DNA from: JBBSDV01 sp038240335 | GTDB taxonomy: Bacteria > Chloroflexota > Dehalococcoidia > DSTF01 > JACRBR01 | Length of the DNA stretch: 34,505 bases | Assembly: GCA_038240335.1 (NCBI GenBank) | Contig: JBBSDV010000010.1 | Span: 1 to 34,505 of the forward strand | Direction of reading: 5' to 3' | Part shown: in pieces, positions 1 to 7,407 of the stretch | How the letters are laid out: every line of letters starts with the position of its first letter | Numbering within the stretch: position 1 is the stretch's first letter | The notes under the pieces: model-generated | Told to the model about the DNA's origin: nothing | Databases searched by the model: none | The model's input: only the letters and a program-made list of their open reading frames with translations | Position numbers and translations under genes: made by a program

Positions 1-90
1 AGGACAAGAACAAAGGACCGCAGCGATCCAGCGCCGAAGCCCCTCGTTCCTTTTCCCAACCGCAGACTATCATCTCCACACGGACATCCA

Positions 91-130
91 AGTGACAGAT
101 TCACTGCTCACTTGAGGTGACACAATCACT
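91..130. promoter_or_regulatory. Two tandem 15-bp palindromes (putative operators)
   Basis: Two near-identical palindromes of the form GTGA-N5-TCAC lie at 91-105 (AGTGACAGATTCACT) and 116-130 (GGTGACACAATCACT), with centres 25 bp apart. The stretch between them (108-120) also reads TCAC-N5-GTGA. The second copy sits inside the spacer of a promoter-like element and the first lies just upstream of its -35, so a dimeric repressor is the simplest reading. The regulator is unknown. Confidence 0.5.
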
Positions 131-140
131 GCTCTATGAC
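112..140 (+). promoter_or_regulatory. Putative sigma70-type promoter for ubiA
   Basis: TTGAGG at 112-117 and TATGAC at 135-140 are separated by 17 bp, each matching 4 of 6 consensus positions. Transcription would begin near 147, about 70 nt before the prenyltransferase start. The element is interleaved with the palindromes at 91-130. Confidence 0.4.
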
Positions 141-217
141 AGTGCCTTCCTCGCTTACGCCGCCTCGAATTTCACGAACATCCAACTTGTCGCAAAAGCG
201 ATATCGCGATCCCGCCT

Positions 218-1165
218 GTGGACTCCACCGGCATGAGTAGAATGACTCGCGAACAGGAGCGCTCCGTGACGGGTTCCTCGCTAACACTGCCCGAGCCGAC
301 GCCCCGCTTCCCCGCGCCCGGCGCTGTCCGATCGCTGCTCGCGACCATCCGGATCATTCATCCGTTCCCGACGCTGCTCAACGTCGCCGCGACCGCAGGG
401 CTTGCGTTCGTCGCGGCCCGCGGCGCGCCAGGCGCATCGACGCTCGTCCGCATGCTCCTGCTCATGCTCTGCGCCCAGAGCGCGATCGGCGTCACGAACG
501 ACTATTTCGACCGCGACCTCGATGCCCAGACCAAGCCATGGAAGCCCGTCGCCGCCGGTCTCGTGACGCCCGCACACGCGCGAATCCTCGCGCTCGTCCT
601 CATCGTCGTCACCATCGGTCTCGCCGCCACCCTCGGCCTCGCCGGATTCGCACTCGCACTCGTCGGTCTCGCCGCCGGCCTGGTCTACGATGCGCGCTTG
701 AAGCGCACGTTGTTCAGTGCGATTCCCTACATGGTCGCCATCCCGACGCTCCCGCTCTGGGTGTGGCTCACGCTCGGTCAGCGCGATCCCGTGCTCTGGT
801 GGCTCCTGCCGGTCGGGGCCCTTCTCGGCCTCGCCCTTCATCTCGCGAACACCCTCCCCGATATCGACTCCGATCGGTCGCAGGCCGTCATCGGCCTCGC
901 CCACCGCCTCGGCCCGCAGCGCTCGATGTTCGTCGGCTGGGCCTCCTTCGCGCTTGCCCTCGCAGTCACGCTCGCCATCGCGCCCCTCGTGCGCTACGAC
1001 GTGCACACCTACCTTCCCGCCGCCACCGCGGCGGCCGGCTTGCTAGCCGCGAGCGTCGGGATGTACGCCCTCCGTCGTGACTCGTTCGCGCTTGAGTTTG
1101 GATTTGGCGCCCTCGGCCTCGGCTCCGCCATTCTCGCGGTCGGCTGGCTCGCCGCTGCCACGTAG
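218..1165 (+). CDS. UbiA-family prenyltransferase
   Basis: Predicted integral-membrane aromatic prenyltransferase of 315 aa that would transfer a polyprenyl diphosphate chain to an acceptor in quinone, heme or lipid synthesis. The two Mg-diphosphate motifs of the family are visible: NDYFDRDLD at residues 94-102, and a second Asp-rich motif, DIDSDR, about 120 residues later. The rest is a series of Leu/Ala-rich hydrophobic segments. The first start is GTG at 218; ATG at 233 or 242 is equally possible because no good ribosome site is seen. The gene stands alone, with hemW 93 nt downstream and no quinone-pathway neighbours, so the acceptor cannot be named. The upstream palindromes suggest regulated expression. 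Confidence 0.88.
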   Translation: MDSTGMSRMTREQERSVTGSSLTLPEPTPRFPAPGAVRSLLATIRIIHPFPTLLNVAATAGLAFVAARGAPGASTLVRMLLLMLCAQSAIGVTNDYFDRDLDAQTKPWKPVAAGLVTPAHARILALVLIVVTIGLAATLGLAGFALALVGLAAGLVYDARLKRTLFSAIPYMVAIPTLPLWVWLTLGQRDPVLWWLLPVGALLGLALHLANTLPDIDSDRSQAVIGLAHRLGPQRSMFVGWASFALALAVTLAIAPLVRYDVHTYLPAATAAAGLLAASVGMYALRRDSFALEFGFGALGLGSAILAVGWLAAAT

Positions 1166-1191
1166 CTTCGGCGACGGGTGAGCCGTCGTCC

Positions 1192-1233
1192 ACAACCACA
1201 AACTGCAAACCATACACTACAAACCACGAACTA
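1192..1233. repeat. Degenerate heptamer repeat island (6 units)
   Basis: Six consecutive 7-nt units fill the ubiA-hemW gap: ACAACCA, CAAACTG, CAAACCA, TACACTA, CAAACCA, CGAACTA. On the minus strand the consensus is about TRGTTTG. The island is markedly lower in G+C than its surroundings. A comparable 7-nt periodic island lies at 17588-17622. Confidence 0.55.
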
Positions 1234-1239
1234 CCTTCT

Positions 1240-1247
1240 GCTACGAT
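1240..1247 (+). promoter_or_regulatory. Putative extended -10 element of hemW
   Basis: The string TGCTACGAT (TGN plus TACGAT at 1242-1247) lies 5 nt before an in-frame GTG at 1253 and 11 nt before the ATG at 1259. With a usual start point 6-7 nt after the -10, the hemW transcript would be leaderless or have a leader of only a few bases. Confidence 0.4.
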
Positions 1248-1258
1248 CAGGCGTGACC

Positions 1259-2437
1259 ATGGACCCCATCGGCCTCTATCTCCATATCCCGTTCTGCACC
1301 GCAAAATGCGGCTATTGCGACTTCAACTCCTACGCCAACCACGAACACCTGATCCCGTCGTACGCCGCGACGCTCGTCAAGGAAGCCGATCTCTGGCGCG
1401 ACGTCGTCGGGCGCCGTCCGGTCGAAACGGTGTTTTTCGGCGGCGGCACGCCAAGCCTCAATCCCGTCGACGAAATGGCGAAGATCCTCGAAGGCATCCG
1501 GGCGGCGTTCGCAATCGAGCCGGACGCCGAGATCGCCCTCGAAGCCAACCCCGGCAGCATTACTGCCGATTATCTCCGGGGCCTGCGCGAGATTGGCTTT
1601 AACCGTCTCTCCATCGGCGTCCAGTCGTTCGACGACGAAGAGCTCGTCACACTCGATCGCATCCACACTGGCGACGACGCCCGCGCCGCGTTTGCCGCCG
1701 CTCGCGACGCCGAGTTCGACAACGTCAACCTCGATCTCATTTACGGCCTCTGCGAGCAGCCGCTCGCCGCCTGGCGGCGCTCGCTGGAAGAGGCGCTCGC
1801 GCTGGCCCCGGAGCATCTCTCGCTGTACGCGCTCACGGTCGAAGACGGCACGCCGCTCGCCCGCGACGTCGCGCGCGGCCGTGTCACTCCGCCCGACCCC
1901 GATGTCCAGGCCGAGCACTACGAGTGGACGGAGCAGCGCCTCGCGCGTGCCGGTTACGAGCACTACGAGATCTCGAACTGGGCCCGTCCCGGCCGGCGCT
2001 GCAAGCACAATCTCGTCTACTGGCAGAATCGCGAATATCTCGGCCTCGGTGCCGGCGCCCACTCGCATCTGGACGGCGTTCGATTTTCGAGCGTCCTGCT
2101 CCCCAATCGATACGCTGAGCTCGTCGACGAATCAGCGGCGTCGTTTGCGAACAACATCGGCGCGATGATGCACGTCATCGGCGCAGAGACGATCACCCGG
2201 GAACTCGCCGTCGCGGACACGCTCATCCTCGGCCTCCGCCTCATCGACGGCATCGACGAACGTGCCTTCGTGCGCCGCCACGGCCTCAATGTCGACTCGC
2301 TGCACGGCGACCTGATCCGCGAGTTCGTCGGCTACGGGCTGCTCGAGCGCACCGCCACACACCTTCGCCTCACCCCGCGAGGCCGCCTCCTCAGCAACGA
2401 GCTCTTCCAGCGCCTCCTGCCCGAGCCTGTCGCGTAG
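1259..2437 (+). CDS. hemW: HemW-like radical SAM heme-trafficking protein
   Basis: A 392-aa radical SAM protein of the HemN/HemW family. The [4Fe-4S] motif CTAKCGYC (CX3CX2C) follows the HemW-type N-terminus YLHIPFC, and GGGTPS and the downstream HemN C-terminal region are present. Its length of about 390 aa fits HemW, a heme-binding chaperone, better than the coproporphyrinogen oxidase HemN, which is longer and has an N-terminal extension. The ATG at 1259 puts the Fe-S motif at its usual distance from the start; the in-frame GTG at 1253, 5 nt after a -10 element, could be the true leaderless start. The gene converges with the phzF operon. No other heme-pathway gene is nearby. Confidence 0.9.
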   Translation: MDPIGLYLHIPFCTAKCGYCDFNSYANHEHLIPSYAATLVKEADLWRDVVGRRPVETVFFGGGTPSLNPVDEMAKILEGIRAAFAIEPDAEIALEANPGSITADYLRGLREIGFNRLSIGVQSFDDEELVTLDRIHTGDDARAAFAAARDAEFDNVNLDLIYGLCEQPLAAWRRSLEEALALAPEHLSLYALTVEDGTPLARDVARGRVTPPDPDVQAEHYEWTEQRLARAGYEHYEISNWARPGRRCKHNLVYWQNREYLGLGAGAHSHLDGVRFSSVLLPNRYAELVDESAASFANNIGAMMHVIGAETITRELAVADTLILGLRLIDGIDERAFVRRHGLNVDSLHGDLIREFVGYGLLERTATHLRLTPRGRLLSNELFQRLLPEPVA

Positions 2438-2632
2438 CAGAAGCCGTGCCGTCCCGCCGGCCGCCTCGAATGCCGCAGTCCGGGCGCGCGTTCCGTTGTC
2501 CAAGAGAAGTGTGTTTCCGCAAGGCGATAGGGTATTCGCGAGCGTTGGAGTCACCGTAGAGACAGGTCGCTCGTTCAGAGCGCTGTCCCACGCCGGAACG
2601 ATCAGCGCAGGGCCGCAGTAACCGGGCTTCTC

Positions 2633-3517
2633 TCACCGCGGCAGCGTCAGTAGTCCCGCGAGCACCGTCACAGCCTGCCCGCCGATCCGCACCGCCATCG
2701 CCTCGCCATCCATGGTGACGCTGGCGAACACGCGGCCCGGTTGCCCCATCTCCAACCCCTGCTCGGCGACGTACTCGGTGCGGCCTTCGCGTTCCGGTAC
2801 CAGGCCGTGCTTCGCGATGAACACTGCGATGCAGCCGTTCGCGCTGCCCGTCACCGGATCCTCGGCGATGCCGGCCGCGGGCGCGAAGCAACGCACATGG
2901 ACGTTCGCATCCTTGCTCGTCGCGCCGACACAAAACACCGCGAGCCCGTGCGGCACTCGGTTCAATGCAAGTGCATCCGGCTGCACGCGCATCATCGCTT
3001 CGAGCGATGCCACCTCCGCGACCAGCCACCACATGCCCGTCGACACGCGCTCCGCGCGCACCACATCCGCCGGCTCCAGGCCGACCATCGATGCGATCGC
3101 CGCGACGTCGAAGTCGCTCTCCCTGAACTGCGGCGCGACCTGCGTCATCGTGTAGCGATGCTCGCCGTCCCCACCAACATTGATCTCCACGGGAATGACA
3201 CCGGCGCCCGTTTCCAGCAGCAATCGCCCGCCGCCCGGCGCGACACCCATCTCCGTCGCGAGAATATGCGCCGCGGCGATCGTCGGGTGCCCCGCGAACG
3301 GCAGCTCCGTCGTCGGCGTGAAGATGCGGATGTGCGCGGCATGCGCCGCGTCCTCAGGTGGCAGGAGAAACACCGTCTCCGACAAGCGCTGATTCAGCGC
3401 GATCAGCTGCATCGTCTCCGGCAGCAGTCCATCACCGTCCATCACCGCCGCCGGGTTCCCCACGAGCGGCGTCGCCGTGAACGCGTCGACGTGCCAGATC
3501 TTGCGCGCTCGCGTCAC
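2633..3517 (-). CDS. PhzF-family phenazine biosynthesis-like protein
   Basis: A 294-aa protein of the PhzF isomerase/epimerase superfamily (diaminopimelate-epimerase fold). The N-terminal WHVDAFTATPLVGNPAAV region, LSETVF with the catalytic-type Glu (E47), PFAGHP and DPVTGSANG are all present, and the length matches the family. Most chromosomal PhzF homologues have no known substrate, and no phenazine genes are present, so phenazine synthesis should not be assumed. The GTG start at 3517 overlaps the stop of the small membrane gene by 4 nt (GTGA), which supports this start over upstream codons. It is the last gene of a three-gene operon with a GNAT acetyltransferase and a membrane protein. Confidence 0.88.
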   Translation of the reverse strand: MTRARKIWHVDAFTATPLVGNPAAVMDGDGLLPETMQLIALNQRLSETVFLLPPEDAAHAAHIRIFTPTTELPFAGHPTIAAAHILATEMGVAPGGGRLLLETGAGVIPVEINVGGDGEHRYTMTQVAPQFRESDFDVAAIASMVGLEPADVVRAERVSTGMWWLVAEVASLEAMMRVQPDALALNRVPHGLAVFCVGATSKDANVHVRCFAPAAGIAEDPVTGSANGCIAVFIAKHGLVPEREGRTEYVAEQGLEMGQPGRVFASVTMDGEAMAVRIGGQAVTVLAGLLTLPR

Positions 3518-3723
3518 GATCCGCGGCGAAACACGCGCACGCCGCTGCTTCCGGCCGAAATCAGCAGCGTCCACGCAACCGCGTTCAGCAAGACGTTCGC
3601 CGGAAAGAGCAGCCACATCCGCTCCGCCCGCCCCTCCTCGATCACCTCCCCCGCGAGTCGTCGCGTGATGATGAACTGGACGACCGCGGTGATCGCCAGC
3701 GTGCGGAGAAACCTCTTGCCCAT
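3514..3723 (-). CDS. Small two-TM membrane protein (69 aa), unknown function
   Basis: I do not recognise a family. The 69-aa product has a short hydrophobic stretch near residues 7-20, a charged loop (RRLAGEVIEEGRAER) and a clear hydrophobic helix around residues 36-57, then a basic tail. Its reality rests on context: the ATG at 3723 lies 2 nt after the GNAT stop, and its TGA overlaps the GTG of the PhzF gene. Such spacing on both sides indicates one translationally coupled operon. The positive charges flanking the helices fit an inner-membrane protein. Confidence 0.65.
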   Translation of the reverse strand: MGKRFLRTLAITAVVQFIITRRLAGEVIEEGRAERMWLLFPANVLLNAVAWTLLISAGSSGVRVFRRGS

Positions 3724-3725
3724 CG

Positions 3726-4232
3726 CTACAGCACCTTCTTGTAGATGCGCGTTCGCGAGTCCGGCTTCCACGGCGGATACACGGTTCTGTCGAGCGTCCA
3801 TCCTTCGCGCTCGAACAGCGAGTGCGCCTTGATGTTGTTCTCGCTCGTGTGCAGCCACAAATACTTCTTCCCCCGCTGCTTCGCCTCTGCCTGCGCCGCC
3901 TCCAGCAGCATCCGCCCGATGCCGCTGTTCCGCGTCCGCGCCGTCACCTCGATGTTCTCGAGGTACGCGTTCTCGCCGGTCTGAAACGCGTGGGTGTCCT
4001 CGTCCGCCGGCGCCCAATCCTGGTCCTCGCGGAACTTCGTCTGCACCACGGCCCACCCGACGGCGATGCCGTTGTCGTCGGCGACGAACGCGAAGCAGTC
4101 GTTCGCTTCGCACGCCGTCTCGCAGTGGTCGAAGCGCATCTTGTCGCGCTCCGTAAGGAACGACTTCAGTGGCCCGGCATCGCGCGCAAAATCGATCGGA
4201 CGGACGCTGATCCCTGCGTCGGTCTCGTTCAT
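3726..4232 (-). CDS. GNAT-family N-acetyltransferase
   Basis: A 168-aa single-domain GNAT protein. The acetyl-CoA pyrophosphate-binding motif A is visible as RNSGIGRMLLEAA (about residues 105-117), following the beta-4 strand AYLENIEV. The later NNIKAHSLFEREGW segment is the usual motif B, and the C-terminal beta strand ends at RIYKKVL. The acceptor substrate cannot be predicted. It is the first gene of the operon with the 69-aa membrane protein and the PhzF-like protein. Length is normal for the family. Confidence 0.87.
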   Translation of the reverse strand: MNETDAGISVRPIDFARDAGPLKSFLTERDKMRFDHCETACEANDCFAFVADDNGIAVGWAVVQTKFREDQDWAPADEDTHAFQTGENAYLENIEVTARTRNSGIGRMLLEAAQAEAKQRGKKYLWLHTSENNIKAHSLFEREGWTLDRTVYPPWKPDSRTRIYKKVL

Positions 4233-4337
4233 CGCCGTGACGTCCCGGCGAGCACTGCGGCGGATGGCGTGGCGGGGCCGTATATCGTCACCGGTCGTCC
4301 TTCCGAACTCGGCAGATGCCCCGGGCGGTCGAGGCTA

Positions 4338-4368
4338 CCCCGATTCTAACGCCGATCAGGAATCGGGG
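4338..4368 (-). terminator. Putative hairpin terminator of the ferric-reductase operon
   Basis: A perfect 9-bp inverted repeat, CCCCGATTC (4338-4346) and GAATCGGGG (4360-4368), has a 13-nt loop and lies just downstream of the stop at 4376 on the minus strand. No T-tract follows, so intrinsic termination is uncertain. Confidence 0.4.
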
Positions 4369-4375
4369 GGAAGGA

Positions 4376-5464
4376 TCAGCTCGTGCGCTGCATCGTTCCA
4401 CTCATGGCGCCCGTGAACGTACCGCTCGCCGAAGTGCTCACCCGGCTCGAGAATGCGATGCGTACGCCGCTATACGGCCCCATGCCGTCGCAACTCCCGC
4501 GCAGCGTGCCGCCGTTCAGCGCCGTCAGCGCTCCTTCGCACAGCGGCGCCTCAGTCGTCGGATCGAGCAGCTCGGCGCGGTTCAGCGTCACGGTCGAGTT
4601 CGCCGCCGCCCCGCCGCCGGAAGCGGCCGGGGCGTTCGTCTGCGTCACCTCGATGCGCAGCTTCAATGGCACGTCGCCGCTCGCGTCGCCCTGCATGATC
4701 AGATGCGATGTGCTCGCGTCGCTCGTCTGTGTGAAGGTGCCAGTCACGTTCGTGTCGAAGCTCGCCAGGAAGGGATGCGCATCGTCGCTCGCGGAGGCAC
4801 GGGCCGCGGCCTCGTCCGTCGCTGCGCGCGTCTGTGCCGATGACGTGCCGTCGAGCAACCCGGTGGCGAAAACGAGCACAGCGGCCACGACAACCGTCGC
4901 CATCCCCGCCGCAAGCCGCCCCGCTCGCCAACCGCTGCTGTCCGGCATATGCCGCTGCACGCGGTAGGCGATCAACGCCAGCGTCGCCGCGCCGGTCGCG
5001 ACGTATATCGCCTTCGCCCATGGCTCCGCCGTGTCCGTGCCAGCGGTGATGCTGTGATACGTCACCAGCGCGTACATCGCGAACGTCGTGAAGTGCAACG
5101 CGCGCCATATCCGGTACCCGATGTGCTTCCGCAGGTAGAAGCTCGCGACGATGATGATCGTCGCATACAGCGACACCACTCCCGCCGCCGTCTCCCATGT
5201 GCGGTACGGCGAGACGAATGGGATCGACAGTTCGAACACATTGAAGCTGAAGTACTGGTCCCCGAGCAGGATGTACACATGGAAGACGCTGAACGCGAGC
5301 GCCAGGATCGTCGTGAACCGATGCAGATCGAAGATCGTGTTGCGCTTCGCCACCCGTTCCGCGATGCGCGTGCCGATTGCGATCCCCAGCGCTACCGAGA
5401 CGAACAGCAGCAAATACGCCGTGAACCCGGCCGCCCGCGATAGGTACCAGTACTCGTGGTTCAC
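4376..5464 (-). CDS. Ferric reductase-like transmembrane protein with extracytoplasmic C-terminal domain
   Basis: A 362-aa membrane protein. The N-terminal about 200 residues have six predicted helices (about 13-32, 48-67, 92-111, 121-140, 149-167, 182-203). Histidine pairs H48/H62 and H124/H137 are spaced 14 and 13 residues apart in helices 2 and 4, the bis-heme signature of the ferric-reductase/MsrQ/NOX membrane domain. No FAD or NAD-binding domain follows. Instead a Ser/Thr/Ala-rich segment leads to an unrecognised, probably beta-rich domain (about 215-362) with one Cys pair. The GTG start at 5464 overlaps the apbE stop (GTGA). The protein probably moves electrons across the membrane. Donor and acceptor are unknown. 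Confidence 0.82.
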   Translation of the reverse strand: MNHEYWYLSRAAGFTAYLLLFVSVALGIAIGTRIAERVAKRNTIFDLHRFTTILALAFSVFHVYILLGDQYFSFNVFELSIPFVSPYRTWETAAGVVSLYATIIIVASFYLRKHIGYRIWRALHFTTFAMYALVTYHSITAGTDTAEPWAKAIYVATGAATLALIAYRVQRHMPDSSGWRAGRLAAGMATVVVAAVLVFATGLLDGTSSAQTRAATDEAAARASASDDAHPFLASFDTNVTGTFTQTSDASTSHLIMQGDASGDVPLKLRIEVTQTNAPAASGGGAAANSTVTLNRAELLDPTTEAPLCEGALTALNGGTLRGSCDGMGPYSGVRIAFSSRVSTSASGTFTGAMSGTMQRTS

Positions 5465-6408
5465 GCGAAGTACTCGCCCGCACCGGTGCTCGTCAGGACG
5501 TTGCCGTCCGCCGTCACCGCGATGCACTCCGCCCCGTCGAACCGCTCGATCAGCCGTAGACCAGCTCTCGCACCGAGCACAAAGGCCGTCTTCGCCAGGA
5601 CGTCCGCATGCGTCGCCGTCAGCGCGATCACGGTCACCGCGACGAGATCGCTTGCCGCGCTCGTCGACGTGCGTGTGTCGATCAGATGGTGATAGCGCGC
5701 ATCGCCCTGCAGCCAGTTCCGCCGCAACGAGCCCGACGTCGCGACGCCGCGGTCGTTGACGTTCAGCGTCACGATATCAGCGTCTGGGTCGAACGGATCC
5801 TGCACGCCCACGTACCAGCCATCTCCATCCGGACCATCCCCCGATGCGTAGAGATCGCCCGACGCGTTGATCATCGCATTCGGTCGTGCGCCCAGCGATT
5901 CGATCGCCCGATCGACCGTGTACCCCTTGCCGATGCCGCCGAGGTCGATGCGCACATCCGCCGGCATCGCGAGCAGGCTGCGATCGAAGTCGAATGAAAT
6001 GTTTCGCCAGCCGGCCTTGCGCGCGTGCTTCCGTTCGAGCACCGTGGGCGCTCGAACGCCATCCGATGATCGCGCGGCAAGACGCTCGAGCTGCTCGAAT
6101 GATCGGTCATACCCGATCTCCTCGAGCACGTCGATCACTGTCGGATCGAACGTGCCGTCCGTAACGCACGCCCAGCCGATCGCCTCGTCGATCACGTCGA
6201 ACAACAGCGGCGACGCGTGGAACGGGAGTCCCGTCGCCGCATTGAGCGCGTTGAGCTCGCTGTCCGCGCGGAAGCGGCTCATCGCCTGCTCGTGGCGCTC
6301 GAACAGCGCCGGCACGCGTTCGACCTCGCGCAAGTCGCACGCGATCGCCTGCACCTCGATCGTGCCGCCCATTGCCGGAAATTCATGCGCTTCCGCTGCC
6401 GTCGTCAT
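5461..6408 (-). CDS. apbE: FAD:protein FMN transferase (ApbE family)
   Basis: ApbE enzymes attach FMN from FAD to a Thr/Ser of partner flavoproteins in a Mg-dependent reaction. Family motifs are intact in this 315-aa protein: SRFRADSELNALN (44-56), DLGGIGKGYTVDRA (155-168), NASGD (181-185), HHLIDTRT (240-247) and ATHADVLAKTA (265-275). There is no signal peptide or lipobox, unlike many periplasmic ApbE lipoproteins, so a cytoplasmic location or another export route is possible. The ATG overlaps the stop of the upstream 80-aa gene (ATGA) and its TGA overlaps the start of the ferric-reductase-like gene (GTGA). A protein with a typical flavinylation motif is not found in this operon. Confidence 0.93.
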   Translation of the reverse strand: MTTAAEAHEFPAMGGTIEVQAIACDLREVERVPALFERHEQAMSRFRADSELNALNAATGLPFHASPLLFDVIDEAIGWACVTDGTFDPTVIDVLEEIGYDRSFEQLERLAARSSDGVRAPTVLERKHARKAGWRNISFDFDRSLLAMPADVRIDLGGIGKGYTVDRAIESLGARPNAMINASGDLYASGDGPDGDGWYVGVQDPFDPDADIVTLNVNDRGVATSGSLRRNWLQGDARYHHLIDTRTSTSAASDLVAVTVIALTATHADVLAKTAFVLGARAGLRLIERFDGAECIAVTADGNVLTSTGAGEYFA

Positions 6409-6647
6409 GAGACGCGCGTCCGTGTGTGCCGCTTGGCCGCCGGTTGCGCCGCCAGCGGTGTCGCGCTACGTCGTGGCGCTGCGGCGCTCGATCCGGGCGC
6501 CGCCGACGCGGTCGCCGCCGGCACCGCCGCGGCAGTTGCGTCCGTCGCCGGGGGATTCTGACGCACCGCCGTCCAGATCCCGAGCAATGCTGCCACGCTG
6601 GCGAGCAGCGCTCCGATTTTCGCCGGCAGGTTCTTCTTGAACTTCAC
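6405..6647 (-). CDS. Small single-TM protein (80 aa) leading the apbE operon
   Basis: Unrecognised 80-aa protein. A basic N-terminus (KFKKNLPAK) precedes one hydrophobic helix (about residues 8-23), followed by an Ala/Pro/Thr/Ser-rich, probably unfolded tail ending in a basic cluster (KRHTRTR). The GTG start at 6647 is chosen because GGAGG lies 6 nt upstream, and the TGA overlaps the apbE ATG (ATGA). Both facts support a translated gene. It may be a tethering or accessory subunit of the redox system. No heme, flavin or Fe-S binding motif is seen, and it does not resemble the usual FMN-binding partner of ApbE. Confidence 0.6.
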   Translation of the reverse strand: MKFKKNLPAKIGALLASVAALLGIWTAVRQNPPATDATAAAVPAATASAAPGSSAAAPRRSATPLAAQPAAKRHTRTRVS

Positions 6648-6983
6648 ATCCGCCTCCTCGCGCCCCCCACACAATGATCCCACAGATGACGGACGAGAGG
6701 TGTTTCAAAGGGATGACGCGGCAGGAAGCAGTGCTCCGCCGGCCGTTTACGCTCGTCAGGGAAGCATCGAACTCCTGGCAATGCCGTTTCCGTTCGATTC
6801 AGTCGATGCCGCGTACATCGCCGAGCGCAGTCTTTCGTCGGATCTCCCTTCACGGCGCCGAAAACGCAACTCCATTGATACAACGACCGCTCCCCCGTAT
6901 CCGTCCCGTAATCGACACGAGCGATAGTGAATATGGCGTCGCGCTCGTGTGAACGCGGCGACGGAAGCAAAGGAGTGAGGATT
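6648..6983. other. Divergent intergenic region, no gene seen
   Basis: 336 bp between the apbE operon (leftward) and the small membrane gene (rightward). It must hold both promoters. A weak rightward candidate is TTGATA (6875-6880), a 17-bp spacer and TATCCG (6898-6903). Short open frames here lack coding character and ribosome sites. No repeat or RNA gene was recognised. Confidence 0.4.
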
Positions 6984-7319
6984 ATGCTTCGAGGTTTGAT
7001 ATCGACGGTCGTAGGACTCGTCTGGGCGGCGATTCTCGTGCTCGTCGGCGGGCGCTTCCTCGCGTTGCTGTTCGACGCCAATCGAGACAGCGAGATCGTG
7101 CAGCGGCTCTATCGGCACAGCGACTTCTGGGTAAAGCCGTTCTTCGGCATGTTCGACCTCGGGAATAAGACCGTCACCAATACCGGTGGCGTGTTCGAGC
7201 CGGCATCGCTGATCGCGTTCGTCGTCTACTTTATTGTCGGCGCGCTCATCCTCGCCGTGCTCTCGGCTTCGTTCGGCGGCGGCATCACGCGCCGTCGCAC
7301 GACCACCTACGAGACGTAA
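6984..7319 (+). CDS. Small two-TM membrane protein, YggT-like
   Basis: A 111-aa membrane protein with an N-terminal helix (about residues 5-25), a loop with GGRFLALLF and SDFWVKPFFGMF, and a second helix (about 73-96), ending in a basic, Thr-rich tail. The layout, with a phenylalanine/proline segment (FWVKPFF) before the second helix, resembles YggT-family proteins, but similarity is too weak to be firm. The ATG at 6984 is preceded by AAAGGAG at about 7 nt, one of the clearest ribosome sites in the window; an upstream in-frame ATG lacks this. It is monocistronic and ends before a strong hairpin. Function unknown. Confidence 0.75.
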   Translation: MLRGLISTVVGLVWAAILVLVGGRFLALLFDANRDSEIVQRLYRHSDFWVKPFFGMFDLGNKTVTNTGGVFEPASLIAFVVYFIVGALILAVLSASFGGGITRRRTTTYET

Positions 7320-7346
7320 CCGGGAGCCCGAGGCAAGTCATAACGA

Positions 7347-7372
7347 GAGCCCCGCACGATTGTGCGGGGCTC
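7347..7372. terminator. Bidirectional hairpin between convergent genes
   Basis: GAGCCCCGCAC (7347-7357) pairs perfectly with GTGCGGGGCTC (7362-7372) over 11 bp with a GATT loop. It lies between the stops of the YggT-like gene (7319, +) and the amidase (7408, -), so it can serve both. Neither side has a T-tract. Confidence 0.7.
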
Positions 7373-7407
7373 GTCGCTGGTTGAGGCGGACCTAGCGAAC
7401 GTGGGCA

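Noticed and set aside
281..1006. 241-codon minus-strand frame opposite the UbiA gene
   Set aside because: Low-complexity Glu/Arg/Asp composition; the opposite strand has intact prenyltransferase motifs.
2438..2632. Search for a terminator between convergent hemW and phzF genes
   Set aside because: No convincing inverted repeat followed by a T-tract is visible on either strand.
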